From DASRTE01 sp035316885 (GTDB lineage: Bacteria; Actinomycetota; Actinomycetes; Jiangellales; Jiangellaceae), in contig DATHII010000099.1 in NCBI GenBank assembly GCA_035316885.1, positions 1-58,197 on the forward strand: a stretch of 58,197 nt of DNA, given 5' to 3'. Every line of letters starts with the position of its first letter. Positions within the stretch are counted from its first letter, which is position 1. Of this stretch, positions 50,905-58,197 are shown in pieces. Below the pieces are notes generated by a model. That model was not told the origin of the DNA and searched no databases. It saw nothing but the letters and a program-made list of their open reading frames with translations. A program made the position numbers and the translations under genes.

Positions 50905-52494
50905 GTGAGAAAGCCCGTCGTCCTGATCGCCGAGGAACTCTCGCCCGCCACGGTCGAGGCCCTCGGGCCCGACTTCGAGATCCGTTACTGCGACGGCTCC
51001 GACCGGGCGTCCCTGCTGGATGCGGTTCCCGACTGCGAAGCGCTGCTCATCCGCAGCGCGACCACCGTCGACGCCGAGGTGATCGCAGCGGCCCGCAACC
51101 TCCGGGTGATAGCCCGCGCCGGTGTCGGGCTCGACAACGTCGACGTCCGGGCGGCCACCCAGGCCGGCGTGATGGTCGTCAATGCCCCGACGGCGAACAT
51201 CGTCAGCGCCGCCGAGATGGCCATCGGGCTCCTGCTTGCCACCGCGCGCAACATCATTCCGGCGAACACCGCGCTGCGTGCCGGTGAGTGGCAGCGCAGC
51301 AAGTACTCCGGTGCGGAGCTCTACGAGAAGACGGCCGGCATCGTCGGCCTCGGCCGCGTGGGCATCCTGGTCGCGCAGCGGTTGTCGGCGTTCGGCATGA
51401 ACGTTGTCGCATACGACCCCTACGTGCCCGCGGCGCGGGCGGCGCAGATGGGGGTCCGCAGCGTCTCGCTGGACGAGTTGCTGCGCGAGAGCGACTTCAT
51501 CTCCGTCCACCTGCCCAAGACACCGGAGACAGTGGGTCTCATCGGCGAGCTGGCGCTGGCGAAGGTCAAGCCGACCGTGCGGATCGTCAACGCCGCTCGC
51601 GGCGGAATCGTCGACGAGCACGCGCTGGCGCTGGCCATCAAGGAGGGACGGGTGGCTGGCGCCGGCGTGGACGTGTTCGCCAGCGAACCGTGCACCGACT
51701 CGCCGCTGTTCCAATTCGACAGCGTGGTCGTCACGCCGCACCTGGGCGCCTCCACGGCCGAGGCGCAGGAGAAGGCCGGCGTGTCCGTGGCGCGTTCCGT
51801 CCGGCTGGCGTTGGCCGGTGAGCTGGTTCCTGACGCGGTCAACGTCAAGGGCGGTGCGATCGCCGAAGACGTCCGACCGGGCATCCCACTCGCCGAGAAG
51901 CTGGGGCGCATCTTCACCGCACTCGCGGGCGGCGTCGCGATCCAGCTCGACGTCGAGGTCCGCGGCGAGATCGTCGAACACGACGTCAAGATCCTCGAGC
52001 TGGCGGCGATCAAGGGCGTGTTCGCCGAGGTCATCGAGGACCCGGTGACCTACGTCAACGCGCCCGTCATCGCGGCGGACCGCGGAGTGGCCGTGCGCCT
52101 GGTCACGGACGAGGAGTCGCCCGACTACCGCAACCTGGTCACCGTCCGCGGCACGCTGGCCGACGGCCGGACGGTCTCGGTGTCCGGGACGCTCACCGGG
52201 CCCAGGCACGTCGAGAAGCTCGTCGAGGTGCTCGGCTACGACGTGGAGGTGCAGCCGAGCGAGCACATGGCGTTCCTGCGCTACGACGACAAGCCCGGCG
52301 TCGTCGGAACGGTCGGCCGCATCCTCGGCGAGGCGAACGTCAACATCGCCGGAATGCAGGTCAGCCGCGACTCGCGGGGTGGCCACGCGATGGTCGTCAT
52401 GACCGTGGACCAGGCGATCCCCGCTAGGGCGCTCGAGGACATCGTGGCGGCGATCGGCGCCGCGTGGGGCCGCACGGTCGATCTCGAGATCTGA
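50905..52494 (+). CDS. serA: D-3-phosphoglycerate dehydrogenase
   Basis: A 529-residue enzyme, the first step of serine synthesis. It shows RAGVGLDNVDVRAATQAGVM, the NAD site TAGIVGLGRVGILVAQRL, VNAARGGIVDEHALALAIKE with catalytic Arg, and TPHLGASTAEAQEKAGVSVA with His. The C-terminal third has the intervening domain of long, mycobacterial-type SerA and a final ACT domain (LRYDDKPGVVGTVGRILGEA). The GTG at 50905 is the start. A TAAACT box at 50824-50829 may belong to its promoter. A strong hairpin follows the stop. Confidence 0.96.
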   Translation: MRKPVVLIAEELSPATVEALGPDFEIRYCDGSDRASLLDAVPDCEALLIRSATTVDAEVIAAARNLRVIARAGVGLDNVDVRAATQAGVMVVNAPTANIVSAAEMAIGLLLATARNIIPANTALRAGEWQRSKYSGAELYEKTAGIVGLGRVGILVAQRLSAFGMNVVAYDPYVPAARAAQMGVRSVSLDELLRESDFISVHLPKTPETVGLIGELALAKVKPTVRIVNAARGGIVDEHALALAIKEGRVAGAGVDVFASEPCTDSPLFQFDSVVVTPHLGASTAEAQEKAGVSVARSVRLALAGELVPDAVNVKGGAIAEDVRPGIPLAEKLGRIFTALAGGVAIQLDVEVRGEIVEHDVKILELAAIKGVFAEVIEDPVTYVNAPVIAADRGVAVRLVTDEESPDYRNLVTVRGTLADGRTVSVSGTLTGPRHVEKLVEVLGYDVEVQPSEHMAFLRYDDKPGVVGTVGRILGEANVNIAGMQVSRDSRGGHAMVVMTVDQAIPARALEDIVAAIGAAWGRTVDLEI

Positions 52495-52496
52495 CT

Positions 52497-52538
52497 GCGG
52501 TGAGCGTGATCAGTGTTCTCGGCATCCGAGATCACCGC
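52497..52538 (+). terminator. Hairpin terminator after serA
   Basis: GCGGTGA (52497-52503) and TCACCGC (52532-52538) form the base of the stem, with TCTCGG/CCGAGA inside. It also contains a GTGATC...GATCAC pair. It starts 3 nt after the serA stop; no T-run follows. Confidence 0.55.
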
Positions 52539-52615
52539 CCGCCGCCGCGACACGCCGATCCACCTGTGGGATATGGTCCGTGGGTCATGGCGTGGTCGGT
52601 ACGCATCCTTCGCCG

Positions 52616-52652
52616 CCGCGACGGGGCCCGATAGGCCGGCTCCCCGTCGCGG
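52616..52652 (+). ncRNA. Structured leader region with an 11-bp hairpin
   Basis: CCGCGACGGGG and CCCCGTCGCGG pair perfectly around a 15-nt loop. It lies in the 270-nt gap between the serA hairpin and a short reading frame. A TATGGT box at 52571-52576 could start a transcript that carries it. I see no match to a known riboswitch class, so a structured RNA is a proposal only. Confidence 0.35.
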
Positions 52653-52811
52653 AGTCTCGGCGTTCCCGCTGGCCGACCCGATCTCCAGACGAGGGTGCAC
52701 CCGCGATCCGGGCCCTCCGCCGGACAGCTCTCACGGCGCCGCCACGAAGCGGCCCGCGCCCGGCGGTACCGCTCCCCCGTCGATCCGACATCTGACAGAC
52801 GGAGCAGGATC

Positions 52812-52895
52812 ATGACCGAGGAACAGCAGAACGCCCAGCATGCGCTGCAGGAGGCGATGGATCGCCGCGACAACGGCGGCGAGACCGGCCACTGA
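52812..52895 (+). CDS. 27-aa small protein with strong ribosome binding site
   Basis: ATG at 52812 follows GGAGCAGGATC. The product is MTEEQQNAQHALQEAMDRRD plus seven residues, acidic, hydrophilic and probably helical. It is followed 14 nt later by a strong terminator (52909-52953). It has no run of amino-acid-sensing codons, so it is not an obvious attenuator peptide. I do not recognise the family. Confidence 0.45.
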   Translation: MTEEQQNAQHALQEAMDRRDNGGETGH

Positions 52896-52908
52896 CACGG
52901 CTGGGTAA

Positions 52909-52953
52909 CGAGAGCAGGGCCCGCGCCTACGGGGGAGGTGCGGGCCCTTCTCG
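52909..52953 (+). terminator. Strong hairpin terminator between the 27-aa gene and leuB
   Basis: AGGGCCCGC (52916-52924) and GCGGGCCCT (52940-52948) pair perfectly; CGAGA/TCTCG extends the stem at its base across a 2-nt bulge. Confidence 0.7.
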
Positions 52954-53000
52954 TGTGTCCGGATCGCGGGACGGCCGTACCGGGGTGCGGGACGCGGCCG

Positions 53001-53006
53001 TACGGT
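53001..53006 (+). promoter_or_regulatory. -10-like box TACGGT before leuB
   Basis: TACGGT lies 7 nt before the ATG at 53014, downstream of a terminator, so leuB has its own leaderless promoter. Confidence 0.5.
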
Positions 53007-53013
53007 GGCCGGC

Positions 53014-54057
53014 ATGTCGCGCAGCATCAGCCTGGCCGTCATCGGCGGTGACGGGATCGGTCCCGAGGTCGTCGCCGAGGGCCTGAAGGTCCTCGAGGCC
53101 GTCCTGTCGGGAACGGACACGAAGGTCGAGACGACGGCCTACGACCTCGGCGCCCGCCGCTGGCACACGACTGGCGAGACGTTGTCCGACCCGGTCCTGG
53201 CGCAGTTGCGCGGGCACGATGCGATCCTGCTCGGTGCCGTGGGCGATCCCGGCGTCCCCAGTGGCGTCCTCGAGCGTGGCCTTCTGCTCCGGCTGCGTTT
53301 CGCGCTGGACCATTACGTCAACCTGCGACCGTCCCGGATCTTCCCCGGTGTGCAGACCCCGCTGCGCGACCCGGGCGAGGTCGACTTCGTCGTGGTGCGC
53401 GAGGGCACGGAGGGTCCATACGTCGGCAACGGAGGGGCGGTTCGGGTCGGCACATCGGCCGAGATCGCCAACGAGGTCAGTGTCAACACAGCGTTCGGCG
53501 TCGAGCGCGTCGTTCGAGACGCATTCGCGCGCGCCGCTTCCCGCCCGCGGCGCACGCTCACCTACGTGCACAAGCACAACGTGCTCGTCCATGCCGGTCA
53601 CCTCTGGCGGCGCGTCGTCGAGCGGGTGGGCGAGGAGTATCCGACGGTCGCCGTCGACTACCTGCACGTCGACGCCGCGACGATCTTCCTCGTCACCGAC
53701 CCGGCCCGGTTCGACGTGATCGTCACCGACAACCTGTTCGGCGACATCCTCACCGACCTGGCCGCAGCCGTCACGGGCGGGATCGGCCTCGCGGCCAGCG
53801 GAAACATCAATCCGGACCGTACGGCGCCGTCGATGTTCGAGCCCGTGCACGGCTCGGCACCCGATATCGCGGGCCGGGGAGTCGCCGACCCCACGGCGAC
53901 CGTGCTGTCGGTAGCCCTGCTGCTCGACCACCTGGGTCTAGGCGACGCGGCCCGGCGAGTCGAGGATGCCGTGGCCGCCGACCTCGCGACCCGGGGCACG
54001 GCGCGACGCCGCACGGCGGAGGTGGGCGACGCCCTCTCGGCTCGCGTCACCGGCTGA
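53014..54057 (+). CDS. leuB: 3-isopropylmalate dehydrogenase
   Basis: A 347-residue beta-decarboxylating dehydrogenase of leucine synthesis; with CimA it can also serve isoleucine synthesis by acting on 3-methylmalate. It starts SRSISLAVIGGDGIGPEVVA and shows LRFALDHYVNLRPSRIFPGV, VREGTEGPYVGNGGAVRVGT, RTLTYVHKHNVLVHAGHLWR, DNLFGDILTDLAAAVTGGIG and MFEPVHGSAPDIAGRGVADP. The His in VHKHNV and the shorter length fit the actinobacterial branch. The ATG at 53014 is leaderless by its -10 box. Confidence 0.95.
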   Translation: MSRSISLAVIGGDGIGPEVVAEGLKVLEAVLSGTDTKVETTAYDLGARRWHTTGETLSDPVLAQLRGHDAILLGAVGDPGVPSGVLERGLLLRLRFALDHYVNLRPSRIFPGVQTPLRDPGEVDFVVVREGTEGPYVGNGGAVRVGTSAEIANEVSVNTAFGVERVVRDAFARAASRPRRTLTYVHKHNVLVHAGHLWRRVVERVGEEYPTVAVDYLHVDAATIFLVTDPARFDVIVTDNLFGDILTDLAAAVTGGIGLAASGNINPDRTAPSMFEPVHGSAPDIAGRGVADPTATVLSVALLLDHLGLGDAARRVEDAVAADLATRGTARRRTAEVGDALSARVTG

Positions 54058-54169
54058 CGAGGCCTGGACAGCACTGACCGGCGCACGCGGCCTATCGCGG
54101 CTTACCTGCGAATGTCGGGAGCAGGTAGCGTTCGGTTGGACGTCCTAGTACTTGTCGGAGGTATCCGCG

Positions 54170-55267
54170 ATGATCGCCACGGCGCAGCAGCTGGAGTTCT
54201 CGACGACCCTGTCGCCGAACCCGGTACCTGCGCAGCGGCGTGCCGAGATCCTCGCGGCGCCGGGATTCGGGCTGTCGTTCACCGACCACATGGTCACGGC
54301 GACCTGGACCCCCGCCGCCGGCTGGCACGACGCCAGCGTCCGCCCGTACGCGCCGCTCTTGCTCGACCCGGCGACGGCTGTGCTCCACTATGCGCAGTCG
54401 ATCTTCGAGGGGCTGAAGGCCTACCGGCACGCGGACGGATCGATCTGGACGTTCCGGCCCGAGGACAACGGCGCGCGGTTCGTCCGCAGCGCCCGCCGGA
54501 TGGCGTTGCCCGAGCTGCCGGCCGCGGCGTTCGTGGACGCGATCGAGCTCTTGGTGCGCACCGACGCCGAGTGGGTCCCGTCCGGGGGAGAGGCCAGCCT
54601 CTACCTGCGTCCGTTCATGTTCGCGTCCGAGGTCTTCCTCGGCGTACGCCCGGCGAACGAGGTCACCTTCTGCGTCATCGCCTCGCCCGTGGGCGCGTAC
54701 TTCGCATCGGGCGTCCAGCCCATCAGCATCTGGCTGTCGCGCGCCTACACGCGCGCCGCGCCGGGGGGCACCGGGGCGGCCAAGTGTGCGGGCAACTACG
54801 CCGCAAGCCTGATCGCGCAGCAGGAGGCGCTCGAGAACGGGTGCGACCAGGTGTGCTTCCTCGACGCGGTCGACCGCCGGTGGGTGGAGGAACTCGGTGG
54901 CATGAACCTCTACTTCGTCCATGCCGACGGCTCCATCGTCACCCCGGAGCTCACGGGCACGATCCTCGAAGGTGTCACTCGCGCCTCGATCCTCGAGCTC
55001 GCCGCCGACCTCGGCCACAAGGTCGAGGAGCGACGGGTCGGCATCGACGAATGGCGCGACGGCGTGGCCTCCGGCGAGATCACCGAGGTGTTCGCCTGCG
55101 GAACGGCGGCAGTGATCACGCCGTTGGGCCGCTTGGCTTGGGACGGCGGCGAGCTCGCGATCAGCGACGAGCCGGGCGAGGTCACCCGCCGCCTGCGCGC
55201 GGCACTGCTCGACATCCAGTACGGCCGCACCGAGGACACCCACGGCTGGCTGCACCGCATCACCTGA
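54170..55267 (+). CDS. ilvE: Branched-chain amino acid aminotransferase
   Basis: A 365-residue fold-IV PLP enzyme, last step of valine, leucine and isoleucine synthesis. It has HYAQSIFEGLKAYRHADGSI, LYLRPFMFASEVFLGVRPAN, the PLP lysine in GTGAAKCAGNYAASLIAQQE, WVEELGGMNLYFVH and LELAADLGHKVEERRVG. The ATG at 54170 has GGAGG at 54157-54161 with 8 nt spacing; a TTG six codons earlier is unlikely. It lies about 110 nt after leuB, and a TAGCGT box at 54126-54131 may be its own promoter. A palindrome follows its stop. Confidence 0.96.
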   Translation: MIATAQQLEFSTTLSPNPVPAQRRAEILAAPGFGLSFTDHMVTATWTPAAGWHDASVRPYAPLLLDPATAVLHYAQSIFEGLKAYRHADGSIWTFRPEDNGARFVRSARRMALPELPAAAFVDAIELLVRTDAEWVPSGGEASLYLRPFMFASEVFLGVRPANEVTFCVIASPVGAYFASGVQPISIWLSRAYTRAAPGGTGAAKCAGNYAASLIAQQEALENGCDQVCFLDAVDRRWVEELGGMNLYFVHADGSIVTPELTGTILEGVTRASILELAADLGHKVEERRVGIDEWRDGVASGEITEVFACGTAAVITPLGRLAWDGGELAISDEPGEVTRRLRAALLDIQYGRTEDTHGWLHRIT

Positions 55268-55269
55268 CG

Positions 55270-55320
55270 GTGATCATCGGCAGTTCAGGCCCCTGGGGTC
55301 ACCGAACTGCCGATGATCAC
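55270..55320 (+). repeat. 51-bp palindrome with 17-bp perfect arms after ilvE
   Basis: GTGATCATCGGCAGTTC (55270-55286) and GAACTGCCGATGATCAC (55304-55320) are perfectly complementary around a 17-nt loop. It starts 3 nt after the ilvE stop. The first 11 bases equal those of the 54-bp element at 2626-2679. It probably works as the ilvE terminator, although no T-run follows. Confidence 0.65.
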
Positions 55321-55416
55321 CGCAGGATCCGTTCCAGCTCGAGCTCGTGCCGCCGGACGTCCACCATGTGGTCAGCGGGTCTCACAGGTGGCGATCGTAT
55401 GGCAGGCTCGGACGCG

Positions 55417-55443
55417 ATGTCGTCCACCATGATCATTGCGTAG
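55417..55443 (+). CDS. cimA leader peptide (Met-Ile-Ile)
   Basis: ATG at 55417 opens an 8-codon peptide, MSSTMIIA, ending in TAG. The tandem ATC-ATT isoleucine codons fit control of cimA, which makes the isoleucine precursor. A GC-rich hairpin follows directly (GCGCG...GCGCGC, 55444-55472) and then a terminator. The ribosome binding site is weak, as often in leader peptides. Confidence 0.6.
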   Translation: MSSTMIIA

Positions 55444-55472
55444 GCGCGCCGGCCAGAAAGACGCCAGCGCGC

Positions 55473-55500
55473 AGACCCTTCGCACCCGCGAGGGGTCTTT
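55473..55500 (+). terminator. cimA attenuator terminator
   Basis: AGACCCTTCG and CGAGGGGTCT form a 10-bp stem (one G-U pair) with a 6-nt loop, followed by a short T-rich stretch. It sits between the Ile-Ile leader peptide and the cimA ATG. Confidence 0.65.
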
Positions 55501-55531
55501 CGCTGTCTAGAGGACCTGCCAAGGGGAAGCC

Positions 55532-57121
55532 ATGGCTGCGGATACCTTCCACGTCTACGACACCACGCTCCGCGACGGTGCCCAGCAGGAAGGCCTGTCG
55601 TTGTCCGTGCACGACAAGTTGTCGATCGCGCGGCATCTCGACGAGCTCGGCGTGGGTTTCGTCGAGGGTGGGTGGCCTGGCGCCAACCCCAAGGACACGG
55701 AGTTCTTTGCGCGGGCGCAGACGGAGCTGAGGCTGAGCAATGCCTCACTGACCGCGTTCGGAGCCACCCGTCGCCCGCACGGGAGGGCAGAGGACGACCC
55801 GCTGGTCCGGGCGCTCGTCGATGCCGGCACGCCGGTCGTCACGCTCGTTGCCAAGAGCCACACCGGACACGTCGAACGGGCGCTGCGAACCACGTTGGAC
55901 GAGAACCTCGCGATGGTGCGCGACACAGTGGCGTTCCTGGTCGGGCAGGGCCGGCGGGTGTTCCTCGACGCCGAACACTTCTTCGACGGCTACCGGCTGG
56001 ATCCGGAGTACGCGCTTGCGGTGGTCGGCACTGCGGCCGAGGCGGGTGCGGATCTGGTCGCCCTGTGCGACACAAACGGCGGATTGCTGCCCGACGACGT
56101 CGGCGAGGTGGTCGCGGCCGTCCGCGACGCCAGCGGCGTCCGTCTCGGGATCCACTGCCACAACGACACCGGATGTGCTGTGGCCAACTCGCTCGCCGCC
56201 GTCGACGCCGGTGCGACCCACGTGCAGGGCACGCTCAACGGCTACGGCGAGCGGACGGGCAACGCCGACCTCGTGACCCTGGTGGCCAACCTCGAGCTCA
56301 AGCGCGGGCTGCCGGTGCTGCCCGACGGCGCGCTCCGGGAGGCCACCCGCATCGCCCATGCGGTGTCCGAGGTCACCAACGTCGTGCCGTACTCGCGCCA
56401 GCCCTACGTCGGCGCCAGCGCGTTTGCCCACAAGGCCGGTCTGCACGCCAGCGCGATCAAGGTGGACCCGGACCTGTACCAGCACGCGGACCCCGGGCAG
56501 GTCGGCAACGACATGCGGATGCTCGTCTCGGAGCTGGCCGGGCGCGCGAGCATCGAGCTCAAGGGCCGGGAGCTCGGCTACGACCTCTCGGCGGACCGTG
56601 AGCTGGTCACACGGGTGACCGAGAAGGTCAAGGCGCTGGAGGCGGACGGCTATACGTTCGAGGCCGCCGACGCGTCGTTCGAACTACTCCTGCGCGCCGA
56701 GGTGGACGGGAGCCGCCCGGAGTTCTTCGAGGTCGAGTCCTGGCGGGTCATCACGGAGTCGCACCCGGGGGGCGACGCAGTCAGCGAGGCGACGGTCAAG
56801 GTCCGCGCCGGTGGAGAGCGGGTGGTCGTGGCCGGCGAGGGAAACGGGCCGGTCAACGCACTCGACCACGCGTTGCGCACGGCGATCGGCACGCTCTATC
56901 CGGAGATCGACAAGCTCGAGCTCATCGACTTCCGGGTTCGGATCCTCGACGCGGCGCACGGTTCCGACGCGGTGACGCGGGTGCTCGTCGAGATCACCGA
57001 CGGCAAGAGCTCATGGGACACGGTCGGCATCGGGGCCAACATCATCGAGGCATCCTGGGAGGCTCTCGTCGACGGCGTCACCTACGGGCTCCTGCGCCAG
57101 GGCGCAGAATTGCCCCGGTGA
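55532..57121 (+). CDS. cimA: Citramalate synthase
   Basis: A 529-residue DRE-TIM enzyme that condenses pyruvate and acetyl-CoA to (R)-citramalate, the threonine-independent entry to isoleucine. The catalytic start is VYDTTLRDGAQQEGLSLSVH; FVEGGWPGANPKDTEFF, HCHNDTGCAVANSLAAVDAG, QGTLNGYGERTGNADLVTLV and AFAHKAGLHASAIKVDPDLY follow, the pattern of CimA rather than LeuA. The C-terminal LeuA_dimer domain with YPEIDKLELIDFRVRILDAA carries feedback inhibition. The ATG at 55532 has AAGGGGAAG ahead. Confidence 0.94.
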   Translation: MAADTFHVYDTTLRDGAQQEGLSLSVHDKLSIARHLDELGVGFVEGGWPGANPKDTEFFARAQTELRLSNASLTAFGATRRPHGRAEDDPLVRALVDAGTPVVTLVAKSHTGHVERALRTTLDENLAMVRDTVAFLVGQGRRVFLDAEHFFDGYRLDPEYALAVVGTAAEAGADLVALCDTNGGLLPDDVGEVVAAVRDASGVRLGIHCHNDTGCAVANSLAAVDAGATHVQGTLNGYGERTGNADLVTLVANLELKRGLPVLPDGALREATRIAHAVSEVTNVVPYSRQPYVGASAFAHKAGLHASAIKVDPDLYQHADPGQVGNDMRMLVSELAGRASIELKGRELGYDLSADRELVTRVTEKVKALEADGYTFEAADASFELLLRAEVDGSRPEFFEVESWRVITESHPGGDAVSEATVKVRAGGERVVVAGEGNGPVNALDHALRTAIGTLYPEIDKLELIDFRVRILDAAHGSDAVTRVLVEITDGKSSWDTVGIGANIIEASWEALVDGVTYGLLRQGAELPR

Positions 57122-57157
57122 GCTCGGTCAGTCGGTCACCGGCCCTAGGTCTGACCG

Positions 57158-57909
57158 TCAGCTGAGTGCGTCGACGGCGTCCTCGAGTAATGGCCGAATC
57201 TGCTGATCGGCGCCCTGACCAGGCCACCACGTGCAGGCGGCGCCGAACGCGACGACGCGTCCGGTGGCGATGACGCGCCCGATGGCGTCGAAGACCGGGT
57301 CGAGGCCGGGACCGTCCGGCGCCGGGAAACGCAGGCTCGGAAGTTCCGTGGGGTCTACGACGTCGAAGTCGACATGCAGGTAGAGCGGCCGCTCCGGTCA
57401 TACGTCGGCGGATACTTCCTCGATCGCACACCGACAGATTGCAGAGCCTGCCAGGTAGTCCACCTCGGGTGGGTCGAGGTCGCGGGCGTCGACCAGGAGC
57501 ACCCGCTCCTCAGGAATCGGATCCAGACCAAGCGACTCCGCGATCAGCTCGGGCCGGTAACCGGTGAGGACGCGAAGGGGCATTCCGCCGAGATAGCCGG
57601 ACGCCGTGGTTTCCAGCGTCTGGACGTCGCCGTGCGGGTCGAACCAGACGATCCCGGGGTCGAGCCCTGCCCGTTGGAGACCGGCGACGGTCCCGATTGA
57701 GGTCGTGCAGTCTCCGGAAATCACGACGGGGTGTCCGCCGCGTCGCACCTGTCGGCAACCGACCTCGCCAGCGAGTCGTACAGAACTGCCATGCGCTTCC
57801 ATGGGTCGCCCGCCGGCAGTTCGGCCGTGATCGTCGTATCCGGCACTTGCACGACGTCCAGATCCGCGAGGTGGTCGTCGAGATGGTAGGGAACGAGGAT
57901 CCGTGTCAC
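57158..57909 (-). pseudogene. Arginase/agmatinase-family protein, disrupted
   Basis: Three pieces of one arginase-fold protein are readable. The first (GTG at 57909) gives TRILVPYHLDDHLADLDVVQ to a TGA near 57721. A one-base frame change around 57735-57760 leads to GGHPVVISGDCTTSIGTVAG and IVWFDPHGDVQT, the metal-site region. An in-frame TGA at 57398-57400 then interrupts the same frame, which resumes as RPLYLHVDFDVVDPTELPSL (second metal motif) and ends at 57158. The total length of 752 nt is one short of a codon multiple. Two lesions make decay more likely than a single sequencing error. The first canonical His of agmatinases is Cys here (GDC), so it may be a relative of unknown substrate. 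Confidence 0.75.
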
Positions 57910-58197
57910 GGCAGCACGCAGCCGTCCCTGAAGGCAACGTGCGCCGTGAGAGGCGCGATCGCAGCGAGCAGGCGACGCCGGAGCTTGGCAGCCTGTTCGG
58001 AGAAGGCGCGCTGAGCGGATGTGTACTCGCGCCGGCCCGCAGCGGTTTCGATGGCAACCGGCTCGTAGCCGAGCATCGAGAGGTCGTACGGGCTGGCTCG
58101 CATGTCTAGCTCGCGGATCTCGCGTGCCAGCACGAACGCATCGGCCACGAGCTCGCTCGGGATCAACGGCGAGAGTTTGTACGCCCACTTGTAGAGG
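57906..58197 (-). CDS. C-terminal part of an uncharacterised actinobacterial protein
   Basis: The frame is open to the window edge, so the N-terminus is missing; about 96 residues are seen. The stretch LYKWAYKLSPLIPSELVADA and the block REIRELDMRASPYDLSMLGY with EPVAIETAAGRREYTSAQRA recall a family commonly annotated in Streptomyces as 3-methyladenine DNA glycosylase, a name I cannot confirm from motifs. Its stop overlaps the GTG of the arginase-like pseudogene (GTGA), so the two were once a translationally coupled pair. Confidence 0.6.
   Translation of the reverse strand, partial: LYKWAYKLSPLIPSELVADAFVLAREIRELDMRASPYDLSMLGYEPVAIETAAGRREYTSAQRAFSEQAAKLRRRLLAAIAPLTAHVAFRDGCVLP

Noticed and set aside
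55324..55416. Possible protein in the gap before the cimA leader
   Set aside because: Short frames only, with no ribosome binding site; read as untranslated leader.

Overview
The window is a 58.2-kb stretch of a high-GC actinobacterial chromosome (Actinomycetota). Evidence: GC-rich third codon positions, many GTG starts, overlapping ATGA/GTGA gene junctions, a run of TANNNT -10 boxes placed 6-9 nt before start codons (leaderless transcription), split GatCAB, CimA-type isoleucine synthesis, and the gene order etfBA - cysteine desulfurase - mnmA - MetE-like - ligA. The order Propionibacteriales or Jiangellales is plausible, but I cannot place the genus from sequence alone. I see no rRNA, tRNA, CRISPR array, IS element or prophage. 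The content is mostly core metabolism with a few accessory insertions.

Layout. 1-4.8 kb: the convergent glycogen genes glgP (partial) and glgX, with an AbiEi/DUF559 nuclease-like gene between them and three copies of a 54-bp imperfect palindrome, one lying in frame inside glgX. 4.8-6.2 kb: a RibD-C/DHFR-like reductase and an aldo/keto reductase. 6.3-12.9 kb: enoyl-CoA hydratase, methyltransferase, acyltransferase, etfB, etfA, cysteine desulfurase and mnmA as one co-directional run; the acyltransferase frame runs into etfB with no stop. 12.9-14.4 kb: a tetR-hydrolase operon with two near-identical operator-like sites. 14.5-17.8 kb: MetE-like and ligA. 17.9-22.3 kb: a septum-formation-type membrane protein, a NarL response regulator and a histidine kinase that face the same way but are separated by two opposite-strand genes. 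22.5-26.0 kb: gatC-gatA-(70-aa protein)-gatB. 26.0-26.6 kb: a VapBC-like toxin-antitoxin pair.

26.6-30.8 kb: a four-gene minus-strand redox operon (iron-sulfur protein, FAD oxidase, 86-aa protein, LLM flavin oxidoreductase) with a clear promoter. 30.8-33.6 kb: a sugar-dehydrogenase lipoprotein, a YCII/DGPF protein and an ECF sigma factor. 33.6-36.0 kb: a D-2-hydroxyacid dehydrogenase, then a BNR-repeat protein overlapping a MoaD/ThiS-like ubiquitin-fold protein. 36.0-38.4 kb: ilvD and a GGDEF protein. 38.3-43.3 kb: a mannitol-type PTS operon (deoR, pfkB kinase, IIC, IIB, IIA, zinc dehydrogenase, HPr).

43.4-57.1 kb: the branched-chain amino acid region: ilvB-ilvN-ilvC, then (after an MFS transporter, an HD-GYP/LuxR protein and a hydrolase) serA, leuB, ilvE and cimA. 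ilvD, ilvBN, ilvC and ilvE make valine and isoleucine. CimA with LeuB supplies 2-ketobutyrate from pyruvate. Two transcription attenuators are readable: a leader peptide with Leu-Val-Leu-Val before ilvB and one with Ile-Ile before cimA, each followed by a terminator hairpin. 57.2-58.2 kb: an arginase-family pseudogene (one frameshift, one internal stop) behind the 3' end of an uncharacterised gene.
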